From the NCBI GenBank assembly GCA_035299025.1, contig DATGXK010000008.1:620001-684000 (forward strand): DNA of 64,000 nt. The letters run 5' to 3'. This document shows positions 35,069 through 44,987 of this stretch, piece by piece (position 1 is the first letter of the stretch; every line of letters begins with the position of its first letter). This stretch comes from Leadbetterella sp035299025. GTDB taxonomy: Bacteria > Bacteroidota > Bacteroidia > Cytophagales > Spirosomataceae. The notes below the pieces were generated by a model, which was given only the letters and a program-made list of their open reading frames with translations, was not told where the DNA came from and did not search any database. The translations under genes and the position numbers were made by a program.

Positions 35069-35396
35069 CGAAACATTTCGATAGCCAACCTAAACAAGTT
35101 TAATTTAACGCCATTTAGGATTTGGAGTCCAGAAATTTGTGCAAAATACCAAATATGCTTTCTTTTTCAGGCCTTTAATTAGAAAATCCACACTTTGCGT
35201 AGGAAAAACTTTACAGGAAATCATTCTTTTTTTGTTAAATCTCCAGATTTTCAGCTAATTAACCAAAAATTAGAATCATATAAATCCAATATCACCATCT
35301 TTAAATTTAAATAATACCGCTCATCCAATATAGCGTTTCTGATAATTTTCGAAGCAAAATTTGGCCTATTTTTGAAGCAAATAATACGATCAAATT
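35069..35396. other. 328-bp intergenic region
   Basis: AT-rich divergent spacer between rnhB and the membrane protein gene. No coding-like frame or hairpin supported. A TATTTTTG box at 35367-35374 lies 22 nt before the plus-strand ATG. Confidence 0.5.
35367..35374 (+). promoter_or_regulatory. TAnnTTTG (-7 type) promoter box
   Basis: TATTTTTG, 22 nt upstream of the membrane-protein ATG at 35397. Confidence 0.45.
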
Positions 35397-35960
35397 ATGA
35401 AAAAAAATTACTTCCTAAAGACTCAAATTCTTGTTACTAGCATATTTTCAATCGCCATTTGGAGTTTATTGACTTGGAATCATTTCCATGGTGGAGTGCC
35501 TAGACACCATATTCTGGCTCGGGAAGACTTACCAGAAATATCCAATTGGTGGGGCGGGCTTTTGCTACCGGCTTTAACTTGGCTGGTGTTGTTCAGAATT
35601 CAAAAAAGAGAAAATCTAGCCCAAACTCAGGAGCTTGGATTTTTAAATATTCCGAACAAAATTTGGTTTGCTTTTTTAGGTGCCTTACTATTAAGCATTT
35701 GCCTTTCGGTATTTTTTACCTTGGGGCATAATGGCATGTCAGGCTATTTATTGATGTCTGTTTTATTTATTTCTCTCTTTTTTCCGGTTTATCGAGCAGA
35801 ATGCCTTTTAGGATTTGTGGTCGGCATAACCTACACTTTTGGAGCCACATTACCTACCGGCATTGGCAGTATTCTGGCTACAATGGGTTTCTTAATCTAT
35901 AATTTGATTAGACCGGGCTTGCTTTTTCTGTTCAATTTCTTGAAAAGCATAAAAAATTGA
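35397..35960 (+). CDS. hypothetical membrane protein
   Basis: 187 residues. Five or six hydrophobic segments: about 8-27 (LVTSIFSIAIWSLLTW), 50-66, 88-107 (WFAFLGALLLSICLSVFF), 117-130, 139-155 and 160-180. A luminal/extracytoplasmic loop after the first segment is rich in His (NHFHGGVPRHH). No family is recognised; the length and His cluster do not identify it. It is followed on the same strand by an MFS carrier (110-bp gap). A promoter box at 35367-35374 fits its start. Confidence 0.65.
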   Translation: MKKNYFLKTQILVTSIFSIAIWSLLTWNHFHGGVPRHHILAREDLPEISNWWGGLLLPALTWLVLFRIQKRENLAQTQELGFLNIPNKIWFAFLGALLLSICLSVFFTLGHNGMSGYLLMSVLFISLFFPVYRAECLLGFVVGITYTFGATLPTGIGSILATMGFLIYNLIRPGLLFLFNFLKSIKN

Positions 35961-36070
35961 GATTGATTGACAACTCAACCCCAATATAATTTTTTAATAC
36001 CGAGTCTTGAGGTTTATTTTATGTTTCGAAAGCAATACTTTTGAAACGAACCAAATTAATCTCGTAATAA

Positions 36071-37249
36071 ATGCTCCTCAAAAAAGCCTACGGCGGACTA
36101 TCTCCCAAAATTTGGTTACTTGCTCTGGTGATGCTCATCAATCGAGCTGGTACTATGGTGGTGGCATTTATGACCGTTTATACCACACAAAAGCTACATT
36201 TTTCTATTGAAAATGCCGGTTTCGTGATGATGACCTTCGGTTTTGGAGCTATTCTTGGTTCTTATTTGGGCGGAAAACTCACCGACATTTTTGGTTATTT
36301 TGTTGTGCAGGTTGGAAGTCTGTTTTTGGGGGGTCTACTTTTTTTTGTAGTTGCAGAGATACAATCTTTCGAACTTCTCTGTGCGTCAGTTTTCGTACTT
36401 TCGGCTTTCGGTGAAGCCTATCGACCAGCCAATTCGGTAAGCATAGCTCATCTCAGTACACCCGAAACCTTCACTCGGTCTATTTCTTTGGTTAGATTAG
36501 CAATCAATTTGGGTTGGGCAGTAGGGCCCGTTTTGGGCGGATTATTTGCCACGAGAGATTATAAATATTTGTTCTGGGCCGATGGCGTCACCAATATTTT
36601 TGCGGCCCTTGTGGTTTTGTTTTTTCTAAAAACAAAGTTTGTCAAAAAACAAAAACTATCGAAAACCGAAGCCCAGCAAAACAGATCTGAATCGCCCTGG
36701 CGAGATGGTTTTTTTATGGTTTTCATGCTTTTCACCACCATTTATTTGATGTCTTTTTCTCCTTTGTTTACGGTTTTGCCGGTCTATTACAAAGAGGTTT
36801 GTGAGATGTCCGAGTTTCAGATTGGAGTCTTGATGGGCCTCAATGGTCTTTTGGTGGCTTTGGTAGAGATGCTTATCATTTATAAAGTTGACGGTAAATT
36901 TGACCGACTCAAGCTCATAGGCTTTGGTTGTTTTTTGTTGGTGGTCAATTATGTTGTTTATATCTATTTTACGGCCTATGCATGGATGTTGGTTGGAATT
37001 ATTTTCGGTACATTTTCAGAGATATTTGCCATGCCCTTCATGAATTCGTTTAGTGTAGAAAGGGCCAAATCACATAATCAGGGCCAATATTCGGCCGTTT
37101 ACGCCATGACCTGGCCGATTGCCCAGATTGGCTCGTCGCTGCTCGGTACACAAGCCATTGCAAGATTCGGCTACGACTCGTTGATACTCTTTTTGGGTGG
37201 GTTAGCCATTATTTCCACTATCGGTTTTTACTCCTTGGCCAAAAGGTAA
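36071..37249 (+). CDS. MFS transporter
   Basis: 392 residues with twelve predicted membrane helices in two six-helix halves, separated by a cytoplasmic loop with LKTKFVKKQKLSKTEAQQN. The first half holds the MFS signature GAILGSYLGGKLTDIFG (helix 2-3 loop) and a second GPVLGGLF motif. The pattern matches drug/sugar-efflux type secondary carriers (DHA1-like). The substrate cannot be read. The start is an ATG 110 bp after the preceding membrane protein gene. Confidence 0.88.
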   Translation: MLLKKAYGGLSPKIWLLALVMLINRAGTMVVAFMTVYTTQKLHFSIENAGFVMMTFGFGAILGSYLGGKLTDIFGYFVVQVGSLFLGGLLFFVVAEIQSFELLCASVFVLSAFGEAYRPANSVSIAHLSTPETFTRSISLVRLAINLGWAVGPVLGGLFATRDYKYLFWADGVTNIFAALVVLFFLKTKFVKKQKLSKTEAQQNRSESPWRDGFFMVFMLFTTIYLMSFSPLFTVLPVYYKEVCEMSEFQIGVLMGLNGLLVALVEMLIIYKVDGKFDRLKLIGFGCFLLVVNYVVYIYFTAYAWMLVGIIFGTFSEIFAMPFMNSFSVERAKSHNQGQYSAVYAMTWPIAQIGSSLLGTQAIARFGYDSLILFLGGLAIISTIGFYSLAKR

Positions 37250-37352
37250 TGTGATTCTCGTAAATCGCAGAATAGTGTTTGTTCGATTGTTAATTTTTTC
37301 CAATATAGTGTGGAAAATCGTGACGTTGTCTTCTACAATTTGTAAAATTGCT

Positions 37353-38012
37353 TTACGCCAATTCCGCAATCACCGTCTCTCCCCCAACCGGTTTGTCTTC
37401 TAGGTTTACGAGAATTTTTGCATCTAATGGCAAGTAAATATCTATTCTGGAGCCAAATTTTATGAATCCAAATTCTTCTCCTTGTGTTACTGCCTGGCCC
37501 TCCTTTACATACCAACAAATTCTACGAGCCAAGGCTCCGGCTATTTGTCGGAACAATACCTCTGTGCCGCTTTGGTGTTTCGTAACAACTGTTGTACGCT
37601 CGTTTTCTGTACTGCTTTTCGGGTGCCATGCCACCAAATATTTACCAGGATGATATTTAAAATAGGAGATAATACCTGAAAGTGGGTTGAAGTTGATGTG
37701 TACATTGAAAGGCGACATAAAAATAGATACCTGAATTCTTTTGTCTTTGAAATACTCGGTTTCTACCACTTCTTCTATAACTACCACTTTCCCATCAGCC
37801 GGTGCTATGATGTGCTTTGGGTTTATTGGTGTTTTTCTTGTAGGTTTGCGGAAAAATTGCAATACAATTAAGAACAAAACAAGGCAAACCGCTAGCACAA
37901 AGTAGTGCAACGCTGCCATGTCTGGCGTAAAGTGTTTTATAACGCTATAAATGATAGCCAGAGTTAACGTAGAAACTATCAGCGTGCCTGTACCTTCTTT
38001 ATGTATTGTCAT
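37353..38012 (-). CDS. psd: phosphatidylserine decarboxylase-family protein
   Basis: 219 residues, the short form of the family. Two membrane helices at the N-terminus (about 11-26 and 33-53) precede the catalytic domain with APADGKVVVIEE, MSPFNVHINFNPLSG, and the autocleavage site at Gly187-Ser188 in FIKFGSRIDIYLP. The serine becomes the pyruvoyl prosthetic group. It decarboxylates phosphatidylserine to phosphatidylethanolamine in the inner membrane. The cleavage context FGSR rather than LGST is normal in this short branch. A TATATTTG box at 38045-38052 lies ahead of the start. Confidence 0.9.
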   Translation of the reverse strand: MTIHKEGTGTLIVSTLTLAIIYSVIKHFTPDMAALHYFVLAVCLVLFLIVLQFFRKPTRKTPINPKHIIAPADGKVVVIEEVVETEYFKDKRIQVSIFMSPFNVHINFNPLSGIISYFKYHPGKYLVAWHPKSSTENERTTVVTKHQSGTEVLFRQIAGALARRICWYVKEGQAVTQGEEFGFIKFGSRIDIYLPLDAKILVNLEDKPVGGETVIAELA

Positions 38013-38044
38013 TTTCGGGGTCAGTGATTTTGAGAAAAATTTGG

Positions 38045-38052
38045 CAAATATA
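38045..38052 (-). promoter_or_regulatory. TAnnTTTG (-7 type) promoter box for psd
   Basis: Minus strand reads TATATTTG, 32 nt before the ATG at 38012. Confidence 0.45.
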
Positions 38053-38141
38053 CAATTTTCGGCTTTTTAAGTACGCCTTTTGTCACTATAAAATTAAACA
38101 AGGCCTAAAATAATTACACAAAAAAAGAGTTTAAGCTTTCT

Positions 38142-40694
38142 ATGAACGACAACATAAATTTTTGGCGAATTTGGCCACGCAATCAGAAATGGCCACTTTT
38201 TATTGGTCTTTTTGCATTGGTTTTACTGGTAGGTTATGGCACGTTTTCATGGTACCAAGGCCTCGAAAATATTCTAAAATGGAATGTTTTGAGCGAATTA
38301 CATGAGAAGATTATTTCCGCCAACTCTTTCTTTTATGATGACTTCAAGTTTTCGGCCTCCACACCGGTTTGGTATATAAAAGAGCGGTACATGCCGTCTT
38401 TGGTAGAAGTCAATCATACAGCTTATTATATATTACTTTTCGGTGGACTGCTTGGTTTATCTTTTATTCTTACTGGGTTTTCTCGTCTTAAGGGCATTTG
38501 GTTTCTGATAGGAGCATTGATCCTGGGTGGCGTCCTGATCAGTATGCGTGCCGAAAGCGTATTTTTGAGTAAGTCCAACTGGGCATTTTTGGCTGCTTTT
38601 ACTACTGCTGGTGTTTTTTATTATTATACCAATAACTTCGGGCAAAAACTAAGTATTTTGGCCATATTTTTATGTTGGATATTTATATGGACGCTCCTTT
38701 TATTGCTTGCAAATAAGTTCTCAGCTATTAATCAACCAAACCTCTCACTTGCAGCTTATGGACTAGTAGCATTTATGGTTATTTCGGGAGTTTTTGTTTT
38801 TCTTATTTCTCATGAAATAATTGCGGGCCTGGTATGGTTGGTTTCTAAAAATGCTCAAAAAGGCAAAAGTTCTTTGCCTCAGTTTTTGATAATTTCGGCA
38901 GTTTTCTTAGTGAATGTACTGCTAGTTTATCTCGAAAACGCCAAAAAAATTGAAAAAAGCACCTTTGTTATTCCACCTACTTTTTTATTTTTTATAAGCA
39001 CCGGCCTAGGTTTTTGGGGGTTTAGGCAGTTTATCGACCAAAAACAATGGTTCAGCTATCAAGCCGCTGGAGCTTGGATATTTTTGGGCACGGCCAGCAT
39101 AGCTTTAGCCACCATAGGTTTTATTTTTGGTACCAACAACGACCCCCTCATAGAACTCTCAGACGATTTCATAAGTATTTCGTTTCTAGCGGTTGGTCTT
39201 AGTTTTGTGGTGTATGTTTTAATCAACTATTTGCAGATATTTAAGCAAGGCTTGGAGGTGCACAAGGTACTTTACAAGGCTCCTTTTAACAAACTAATCT
39301 ATACCCGCACGGTATCTGTTTTCTTAATTCTGTTTTTATTTTCTCTAAAAAACTTCTATTCGTTTTACCAAGCCAAAGCCGGAGTAAGCAACGCCATTGC
39401 CGATTTTTATTTGGCAGAAGGAGACCTGAAAACCGCTGAGACTTTTTACAAAGAATCGACCCACAATGACCTTTACAACCACAAGGCCAACGTGTCTTTG
39501 GCTTCTCTGGCCTTAAGCCAAGGCGATAAAGTAAATGCTGCGTTTTTCTATAATCAAACACTCAGCCAAAAACCAAGTACCTACGCCTATGCAGGTCTAA
39601 GTGCAAGTTTAGAAAACGAAAACATGTATTTTGATGCTCTTTTTGCATTACAAAATGGGCTTAAGAAATTTCCTGAAAGTAGTGAGTTGCTCATCAATTT
39701 GGCGTATTTGCAAGAAAAATCTAAACTGACAGATAGTGTACTACTCAACATTGACAAAGCCATGAAAGTCTGCAAAAAATGCGAGGTAGAAAACACAAAC
39801 TTTCTAGGCTTTTGGATAGAAAATGCCAAGCCAGAAAAACTGGCAGAAATGGCAAATTTGGCAAAAAAAATAGAATATAATGGCCTCAAAGCCAACGCGT
39901 TTGCAATCAGTAGAATGCTGGATGTAGAAACAGAATTTGCTGATTTTGAGCTCAGTAAAGACTCCGCATTGGATATGAGCCGTGCGGCATGGCTGTTTAA
40001 CGCCATGAGTCATTCTAAAACCATCAATAAAACAAAAATAAACGCTGCCACACTCAAAAAACTTCAAGAAAATAGCTTTAACGAGCCAGTTTTTGAGCCG
40101 CTTAGTTGGGCTTTTGCAAACCAAAACTACATCAGAGAGTCCAAATCGACCGGTGTAAAACAGCTCTATCTTTTGGCCAATTCCAATTCAAAATACCGGA
40201 ATATTTACAACCAAAACTTGGGCCTATGGCTCATGAAAGAGGGCGTGTTGGATCAGGCCCTAGAAAAACTCAAAGTGGCTGGCGACAGCGTTTCGTTTGG
40301 CTTGTTATCCAACGCCAATTTGAAGCAAAAAGTAGAAATAGACCTTCAGAAACAATCCGAAAAGTTTGGTTCGAAACTATCTGTTGGCAATTACGAGACC
40401 GTGCTTAATCAGGCCCCGTTTAATCCGTATTTAGTAGAAAGAATATCAAATTATTTGGCCTCGAAAGGCAAGAAATTGGAGGCTTACAATGTGGCTTTCT
40501 ATGCTACAGAAGTGAATAGTAACTCAGCCATAATTTGGAAAACTTTGGCAAAAAGAGCCTTGGATATTTCGGAGTTTGAATATGCCCAAGATGCCCTAAA
40601 AAAACTCGAAACTTTGCTCCCGCCAGGCGAGCTACAAACGTTAAAAACCCTATACCAAGAACGAAAAGAAAAAGTTCAATCGGGCGGATTTTAA
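38142..40694 (+). CDS. large polytopic membrane protein with C-terminal TPR-like repeats
   Basis: 850 residues. The N-terminal half has about nine or ten hydrophobic helices from residue 17 to ~405. From about 425 to the end it is soluble and helical: repeated short motifs such as AEGDLKTAETFYKES, ALSQGDKVNAAFFYNQTL, SASLENENMYFDALFALQNG and AYNVAFYATEVNSNSAIIWK fit TPR repeats. No catalytic motif is visible. It could be a scaffold or assembly platform. It is followed by dnaN but separated by 188 bp with its own promoter-like box, so joint operon is doubtful. Confidence 0.75.
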   Translation: MNDNINFWRIWPRNQKWPLFIGLFALVLLVGYGTFSWYQGLENILKWNVLSELHEKIISANSFFYDDFKFSASTPVWYIKERYMPSLVEVNHTAYYILLFGGLLGLSFILTGFSRLKGIWFLIGALILGGVLISMRAESVFLSKSNWAFLAAFTTAGVFYYYTNNFGQKLSILAIFLCWIFIWTLLLLLANKFSAINQPNLSLAAYGLVAFMVISGVFVFLISHEIIAGLVWLVSKNAQKGKSSLPQFLIISAVFLVNVLLVYLENAKKIEKSTFVIPPTFLFFISTGLGFWGFRQFIDQKQWFSYQAAGAWIFLGTASIALATIGFIFGTNNDPLIELSDDFISISFLAVGLSFVVYVLINYLQIFKQGLEVHKVLYKAPFNKLIYTRTVSVFLILFLFSLKNFYSFYQAKAGVSNAIADFYLAEGDLKTAETFYKESTHNDLYNHKANVSLASLALSQGDKVNAAFFYNQTLSQKPSTYAYAGLSASLENENMYFDALFALQNGLKKFPESSELLINLAYLQEKSKLTDSVLLNIDKAMKVCKKCEVENTNFLGFWIENAKPEKLAEMANLAKKIEYNGLKANAFAISRMLDVETEFADFELSKDSALDMSRAAWLFNAMSHSKTINKTKINAATLKKLQENSFNEPVFEPLSWAFANQNYIRESKSTGVKQLYLLANSNSKYRNIYNQNLGLWLMKEGVLDQALEKLKVAGDSVSFGLLSNANLKQKVEIDLQKQSEKFGSKLSVGNYETVLNQAPFNPYLVERISNYLASKGKKLEAYNVAFYATEVNSNSAIIWKTLAKRALDISEFEYAQDALKKLETLLPPGELQTLKTLYQERKEKVQSGGF

Positions 40695-40703
40695 ATTGAG
40701 AAA

Positions 40704-40737
40704 TTGCATGATTAAATCAGATTTTTAGGTACTTTTG
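40704..40737 (+). promoter_or_regulatory. candidate sigma-A-type promoter for dnaN
   Basis: TTG at 40704-40706 and TACTTTTG (TAnnTTTG) at 40730-40737, 23 bp between. It leaves a ~145-nt leader before the dnaN ATG. A second TAAATTTG is at 40830-40837. Confidence 0.45.
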
Positions 40738-40882
40738 CATAAAATTATTCAAAAACTAAGCTTTTATTGGAAGAATAATTTAAAAATCAATATTTTAAAA
40801 ATTCATTTCTAAAATATTGCTTGTTTTCTTAAATTTGCCATGAATTGAGTTTAAACCAAATCATTTTACAAAACAAAACAAC

Positions 40883-42007
40883 ATGAAGTTTGTCGTTTCG
40901 TCCTCAGAATTAGTAAAAAACCTTTCAAATATAAGCGGAGTTATTGCTCCAAATCCACTCGTTCCGATTTTGGAAAACTTCCTTTTCGAACTTGACAAAA
41001 CCTCACTTACAGTTACGGCTTCTGACATGCAAACCGTTATGGTAGCCGACCTCATGGTGGACTCAAGCGATACCGTTTCGGTGGCTATTCCAGCCAAACT
41101 TTTGATGGACACCCTGAAGAGCTTGCCTGAGCAGCCAATCACCGTGAGCATCAGCAATGAGACTTTCGGAGTAGAAATAACAACAGCCAACGGCCGTTTT
41201 AAAATAGCTGGCGAGAATCCATTGGATTTTCCAAGAGCACCACAAGTAAATAGAAACTTCAACATTGAGCTAGACTCGCATGTGTTGGCTTCGGCTATAA
41301 ACAACACCTTGTTTGCCACAAGTACCGACGACCTCCGCCCTGCCATGACAGGTGTGTATATCGACATTCAAGAAGAACATACCACTTTTGTGGCAACTGA
41401 CGGCCATAGACTAATCAGATACCGCAGAGAGGATATCAAATCTTCAACACCGACTACGATGATTTTGCCAAGAAAAGCTTTGAACCTCATCAAGATTTCT
41501 TTGCCATCAAATTCAGTACCGGTAGTTACAGAATTTAGCAATTCTAACGCATTCTTTAGCTTTGGAAATATCAAGTTGATTTGTAGACTGATAGACGAGC
41601 GTTATCCAGACTATGAAAACGTGATTCCGAAAGCCAATCCGCATCATATGACGGTAGAAAGGTCGAAGTTTTTGAACTCGCTGAAAAGAATTGCCATTTT
41701 CTCGAACAAAACTACGCATCAAATCAGACTGAAAATCACGGCTGATGAACTTACTATCTCGGCAGAAGATTTGGATTACTCAAATGAGGCCGTTGAGAAA
41801 ATATCTTGTGAGTATGTAGGAGACGACATGGAAATTGGCTTCAATGCCAAGTTTCTGGCCGAAATGTTGAGCAACATTAGCTCTTCGACCATCACAATGG
41901 AGTTGTCGCTTCCGAACAGAGCGGGTCTTATTATTCCATCTGACAAAGAAGAAAACGAAGATATATTGATGCTGGTAATGCCGGTAATGCTCAATTCGTA
42001 TTCTTAA
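40883..42007 (+). CDS. dnaN: DNA polymerase III beta subunit (sliding clamp)
   Basis: 374 residues, the usual length. Three clamp domains: the first begins MKFVVSSSELVKNLSNISG, the second covers about 130-250 with STDDLRPAMTGVYID and FVATDGHRLIRYR, and the third ends with NEDILMLVMPVML. It forms the ring that tethers polymerase III to DNA. dnaA and recF are not adjacent, so this is not the classical origin cluster. A strong terminator follows. Confidence 0.97.
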   Translation: MKFVVSSSELVKNLSNISGVIAPNPLVPILENFLFELDKTSLTVTASDMQTVMVADLMVDSSDTVSVAIPAKLLMDTLKSLPEQPITVSISNETFGVEITTANGRFKIAGENPLDFPRAPQVNRNFNIELDSHVLASAINNTLFATSTDDLRPAMTGVYIDIQEEHTTFVATDGHRLIRYRREDIKSSTPTTMILPRKALNLIKISLPSNSVPVVTEFSNSNAFFSFGNIKLICRLIDERYPDYENVIPKANPHHMTVERSKFLNSLKRIAIFSNKTTHQIRLKITADELTISAEDLDYSNEAVEKISCEYVGDDMEIGFNAKFLAEMLSNISSSTITMELSLPNRAGLIIPSDKEENEDILMLVMPVMLNSYS

Positions 42008-42038
42008 GAAATACAATAAACCTTTTCTCTATAAACTT

Positions 42039-42066
42039 AAGCCTCAGCTCGCTGGGGCTTTATTTT
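42039..42066. terminator. Rho-independent terminator after dnaN
   Basis: Stem AAGCCTCAG (42039-42047) and CTGGGGCTT (42052-42060), loop CTCG, followed by a T-run. It lies between dnaN and the convergent 171-residue gene. Confidence 0.8.
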
Positions 42067-42069
42067 TGC

Positions 42070-42585
42070 CTAAAAAGTATAAGGTTTGTAAAGAGCAAAT
42101 AATTTTAATACCTCTTCGAGTTCTTCTGACTTTTGCGTACCTATCAAAAGTTTCTCGTTAGAACCATACACCAATTGCAGCCCCTCGTTACCTGCCACAT
42201 TGTAAGCTTTTCCAGCAAAACCGTATCTAATTCCCCAGCCACCAAACTCCCGAAGTGGCTTGTATTGCCTCACATAGCACTGTTGAACTCTTTCCCAGGC
42301 TATATATCGTTTTCTTAAATGAAAAGGAAATAATTGAACATATACTCCGTTTTCCGTAATAATGGTCTCTAATCTCATATACCAAAACAAGGCCAAAACC
42401 ACTAATAAAAGTAATCCCAAACCCATTACACCCAAATTACTCAAGGGGTGTTCACCAAATGTCACTCCCGTAAGCAATTGTTTGCTAATTCCATAAAAAG
42501 CATAAGACACAAGAAGTAAAAGTGGAAGCCAAATCCACCATTGGGTAAATCTTTGGGTTTCTTTGAAAAGTACTTTCTTATTCAT
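42070..42585 (-). CDS. small membrane protein with PH-like domain
   Basis: 171 residues. Two membrane helices (about 17-31 and 48-68) are followed by a cytoplasmic beta-rich domain with TIITENGVYVQLFPF, RYIAWERVQQCYVRQYKP and GIRYGFAGKAYNVAGNEG, consistent with a PH-like fold (bPH/DUF6141-type). The function of this family is unknown. The gene is convergent with dnaN. No enzymatic motif is present. Confidence 0.7.
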   Translation of the reverse strand: MNKKVLFKETQRFTQWWIWLPLLLLVSYAFYGISKQLLTGVTFGEHPLSNLGVMGLGLLLLVVLALFWYMRLETIITENGVYVQLFPFHLRKRYIAWERVQQCYVRQYKPLREFGGWGIRYGFAGKAYNVAGNEGLQLVYGSNEKLLIGTQKSEELEEVLKLFALYKPYTF

Positions 42586-42631
42586 GATAACCAGACTTCA
42601 ATTTTACATAGAAGATAATCTCCAAAAAACA

Positions 42632-42666
42632 AAAAACCATGAAACACAGTGTCTCATGGTTTTTAG
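42632..42666. terminator. Rho-independent terminator after the DUF1080 gene
   Basis: AAAACCATGA and TCATGGTTTT stem with a nested ACAC/GTGT hairpin and T-runs on both sides (A-run on the left). Serves the minus-strand DUF1080 gene. Confidence 0.7.
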
Positions 42667-42681
42667 TTTTTATAAAAAGTA

Positions 42682-43350
42682 TCAAAGTTCTTTAATCCTG
42701 ATTTTTCTGAAAGAAACCATGTCGCCGTGGTCCTGTAATGATATTTTTCCTTTGGCATGAGCCTTTGCATAAGGCCATTTGGCAAATTTACTTCCTGCCA
42801 CATCATCAGCCCATTTTACGCTGCCGTATTCGTAAGACGCTGTTTTTATACCATTCACAAAATGTTCAATGAGGTTATTTTTGATTACCAGTTTGCCTTT
42901 GTTCCACTCTCCTGCTGGCTTTACGGCCTTCATATCGAGGGGTGCTTGTATGTCATAGTTGGCTCCTGTTTTTTGAACGTCCTTTATTTTGTCAGGATAA
43001 TTTACGTCATCAATAATCTGAAACTCTGGGCCTGAAGCATACGGAGCAAAAAGGTCTTTGTTAGAAACATCCTCCAACACTTTATATATAACGCCGCTGT
43101 TTCCTTTTGGTGCACATTTAAACTCAAACTCGAGCACATAATCGCCATATTCTTTGTCGCTTACCAAGTCGCCGTTGCCGCCGTGGGTCATAAGCACACC
43201 ATTCATCACATGCCAGCCTTTCACACCGTTTTCTTTCCAAGTATGCCAGCCATTGGTGGTTTTTCCGTCAAAAAGGTTTACCCATTTTTTCTTCTGTGCA
43301 AAAACCGAAATGTTTGCTAACATCAAGGCCATTATTAATACTTTTTTCAT
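42682..43350 (-). CDS. secreted DUF1080 family protein (3-keto-glycoside hydrolase-like)
   Basis: 222 residues with signal peptide (about 1-18, ending NISVFAQ). The mature jelly-roll has LFDGKTTNGWHTWKENG, GDLVSDKEYGDYVLEFEFK, GNSGVIYKV, PSG-like segments, EFQIIDDVNYPD, and the terminal QDHGDMVSFRKIRIKEL. These are DUF1080 signatures; characterised members hydrolyse 3-keto-disaccharides or bind glycans. It is at the edge of the glycan locus, next to the fucosidase gene on the same strand (58-bp gap), so it may belong to that unit. Confidence 0.9.
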   Translation of the reverse strand: MKKVLIMALMLANISVFAQKKKWVNLFDGKTTNGWHTWKENGVKGWHVMNGVLMTHGGNGDLVSDKEYGDYVLEFEFKCAPKGNSGVIYKVLEDVSNKDLFAPYASGPEFQIIDDVNYPDKIKDVQKTGANYDIQAPLDMKAVKPAGEWNKGKLVIKNNLIEHFVNGIKTASYEYGSVKWADDVAGSKFAKWPYAKAHAKGKISLQDHGDMVSFRKIRIKEL

Positions 43351-43408
43351 TTTGAGGTTTGTTTTTGATATAAATGTAAGTTCTTTTTTTTGAAATTATT
43401 ACAACGAT

Positions 43409-44851
43409 CTATATTTCAAATTTAAGTGCTATTGCCGGTTCTGTCTTATATTTCTCCACCATATTTTTCGGAATCTTTACAGTGGTCCTATTTCCTACCG
43501 TTTCCCATTTTAGGCTATCTGTTTCGCCTACAATACTTATTCGCGAACCTTTCTTAGGTATATTTTTATCCCAACTAATGGTCTCACCGAGCTGGCTATC
43601 GACAGACAACTTTTTTATGGCATAAATAAACTTCTCTTTCGCTCTTGTAAAATATATATCGTCAGACTGAAACCTTTCGATACTTCTGGTATTATAAATG
43701 GCCTCTCCAAACTTGTTTAGCCACAAACCTATTTCGCGTAATCGGCTAATTTGTTCGGGTAAAAACTCTCCCTCGGCATTGGGCCCTACACCTAGCAATA
43801 GATTTCCACCTTTGGCTACAATTTCGATGAGGGTATGAATAACCGAGGCTGATGGTTTAAAGTTATCGTTGGGAACATAGCCCCAAGCTCCTCCCAATGT
43901 AATACAACTTTCCCAGGGGTTTTCGGAGCGGTCTTTCGGTATGGCCTGCTCGGGTGTACGATAATTTTCAAATTCACCATGCACTGTACGGTCCACAATC
44001 AAGATGCCTTTCTGATTTTTTCTGACCATAGAGGCTACTTTGGGCATATTTATCTCTTGGTCGAAATCCGGAATTGGTGCTCCCCAGGCTCTGACTTCCT
44101 CTGTGACGGTATTTCGTGGCCTTACCCAACCACCATCGAGCCAAAGAATATCTATTTTTCCATAGTCTGAAGTAAGTTCATTGAGTTGATTGTGGGTAAA
44201 TTCCACAAATTTATTCCACCTCCAAGGATTCTTTCTGATGTCATAATTTACATTTCGATTTGGAGTGGAATGCAGATCCCACCAAAAATACTGCGAGTGC
44301 CAGTCAGGTTTTGAATAATAAGCCCCAATCAGAAAATCTTGTCTGCGAAAAGCATCAAAAACATGCTTGGCCACATTAGACTTCGGGTTATCACGAAACG
44401 GACCATTCGATATTTTAAAATCCGAAAATTTTGTGTCAAACATATTAAAGCCATCGTGATGTTTGGTTGTAAAAACTACGTATTTCATTCCGGCTGATTT
44501 TGCTGCATTTGCCCAAGCATCCGGATTAAATTTAACAGGATTAAACGATTTATTCAGGCCCCAATACCATTTTTTGTATTCATGGTAGTTGCTACTAGAA
44601 TCCCTCGTGATCCAGTCTTCGTCACAAAGACTCCATGATTCTATAATGCCTGGCACGGCGTATAGTCCCCAATGTATAATGATGCCGAATTTCTGGTCTC
44701 GCCAGTTTTCAAGATTTTGAGCCACGTCCGTTTCCCTCGGATACTGATATTCAGTAGAAATGGGATGTATTGTACTTTGACCCATGCTTTCTTGAAAAAA
44801 CAAACTAAGAAACAACAAGGACGAAAAAATATAACGCGATACTAGATTCAT
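43409..44851 (-). CDS. secreted alpha-L-fucosidase (GH29)
   Basis: 480 residues, signal peptide about 1-24 (ending ESMGQ). The GH29 TIM barrel shows FGIIIHWGLYAVPG, YVVFTTKHHDGFNMFDTK, YYSKPDWHSQYF and the catalytic nucleophile Asp239 in ILWLDGGW. The acid/base residue is variable in GH29 and is not assigned. A C-terminal beta-sandwich of about 100 residues follows. It releases terminal alpha-L-fucose from glycans in the periplasm. It is divergent from the PUL regulator (136 bp), together with which it probably answers the same glycan. Confidence 0.92.
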   Translation of the reverse strand: MNLVSRYIFSSLLFLSLFFQESMGQSTIHPISTEYQYPRETDVAQNLENWRDQKFGIIIHWGLYAVPGIIESWSLCDEDWITRDSSSNYHEYKKWYWGLNKSFNPVKFNPDAWANAAKSAGMKYVVFTTKHHDGFNMFDTKFSDFKISNGPFRDNPKSNVAKHVFDAFRRQDFLIGAYYSKPDWHSQYFWWDLHSTPNRNVNYDIRKNPWRWNKFVEFTHNQLNELTSDYGKIDILWLDGGWVRPRNTVTEEVRAWGAPIPDFDQEINMPKVASMVRKNQKGILIVDRTVHGEFENYRTPEQAIPKDRSENPWESCITLGGAWGYVPNDNFKPSASVIHTLIEIVAKGGNLLLGVGPNAEGEFLPEQISRLREIGLWLNKFGEAIYNTRSIERFQSDDIYFTRAKEKFIYAIKKLSVDSQLGETISWDKNIPKKGSRISIVGETDSLKWETVGNRTTVKIPKNMVEKYKTEPAIALKFEI

Positions 44852-44987
44852 TAGAGACGAAATGAGTTTAATTTATTTTTAAAAAATTTTAATAAATTTA
44901 GTCGCTTCTATAAATAAAAAGTTAATTTTAGCTTAATGAAACAATAAAATGGCTAACTTTTGGCAAAATTAGGCCCGTAAAGCACGT

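Noticed and set aside
40860..42010. Replication origin near dnaN
   Set aside because: No dnaA, no cluster of DnaA boxes recognised, and dnaN is solitary here.
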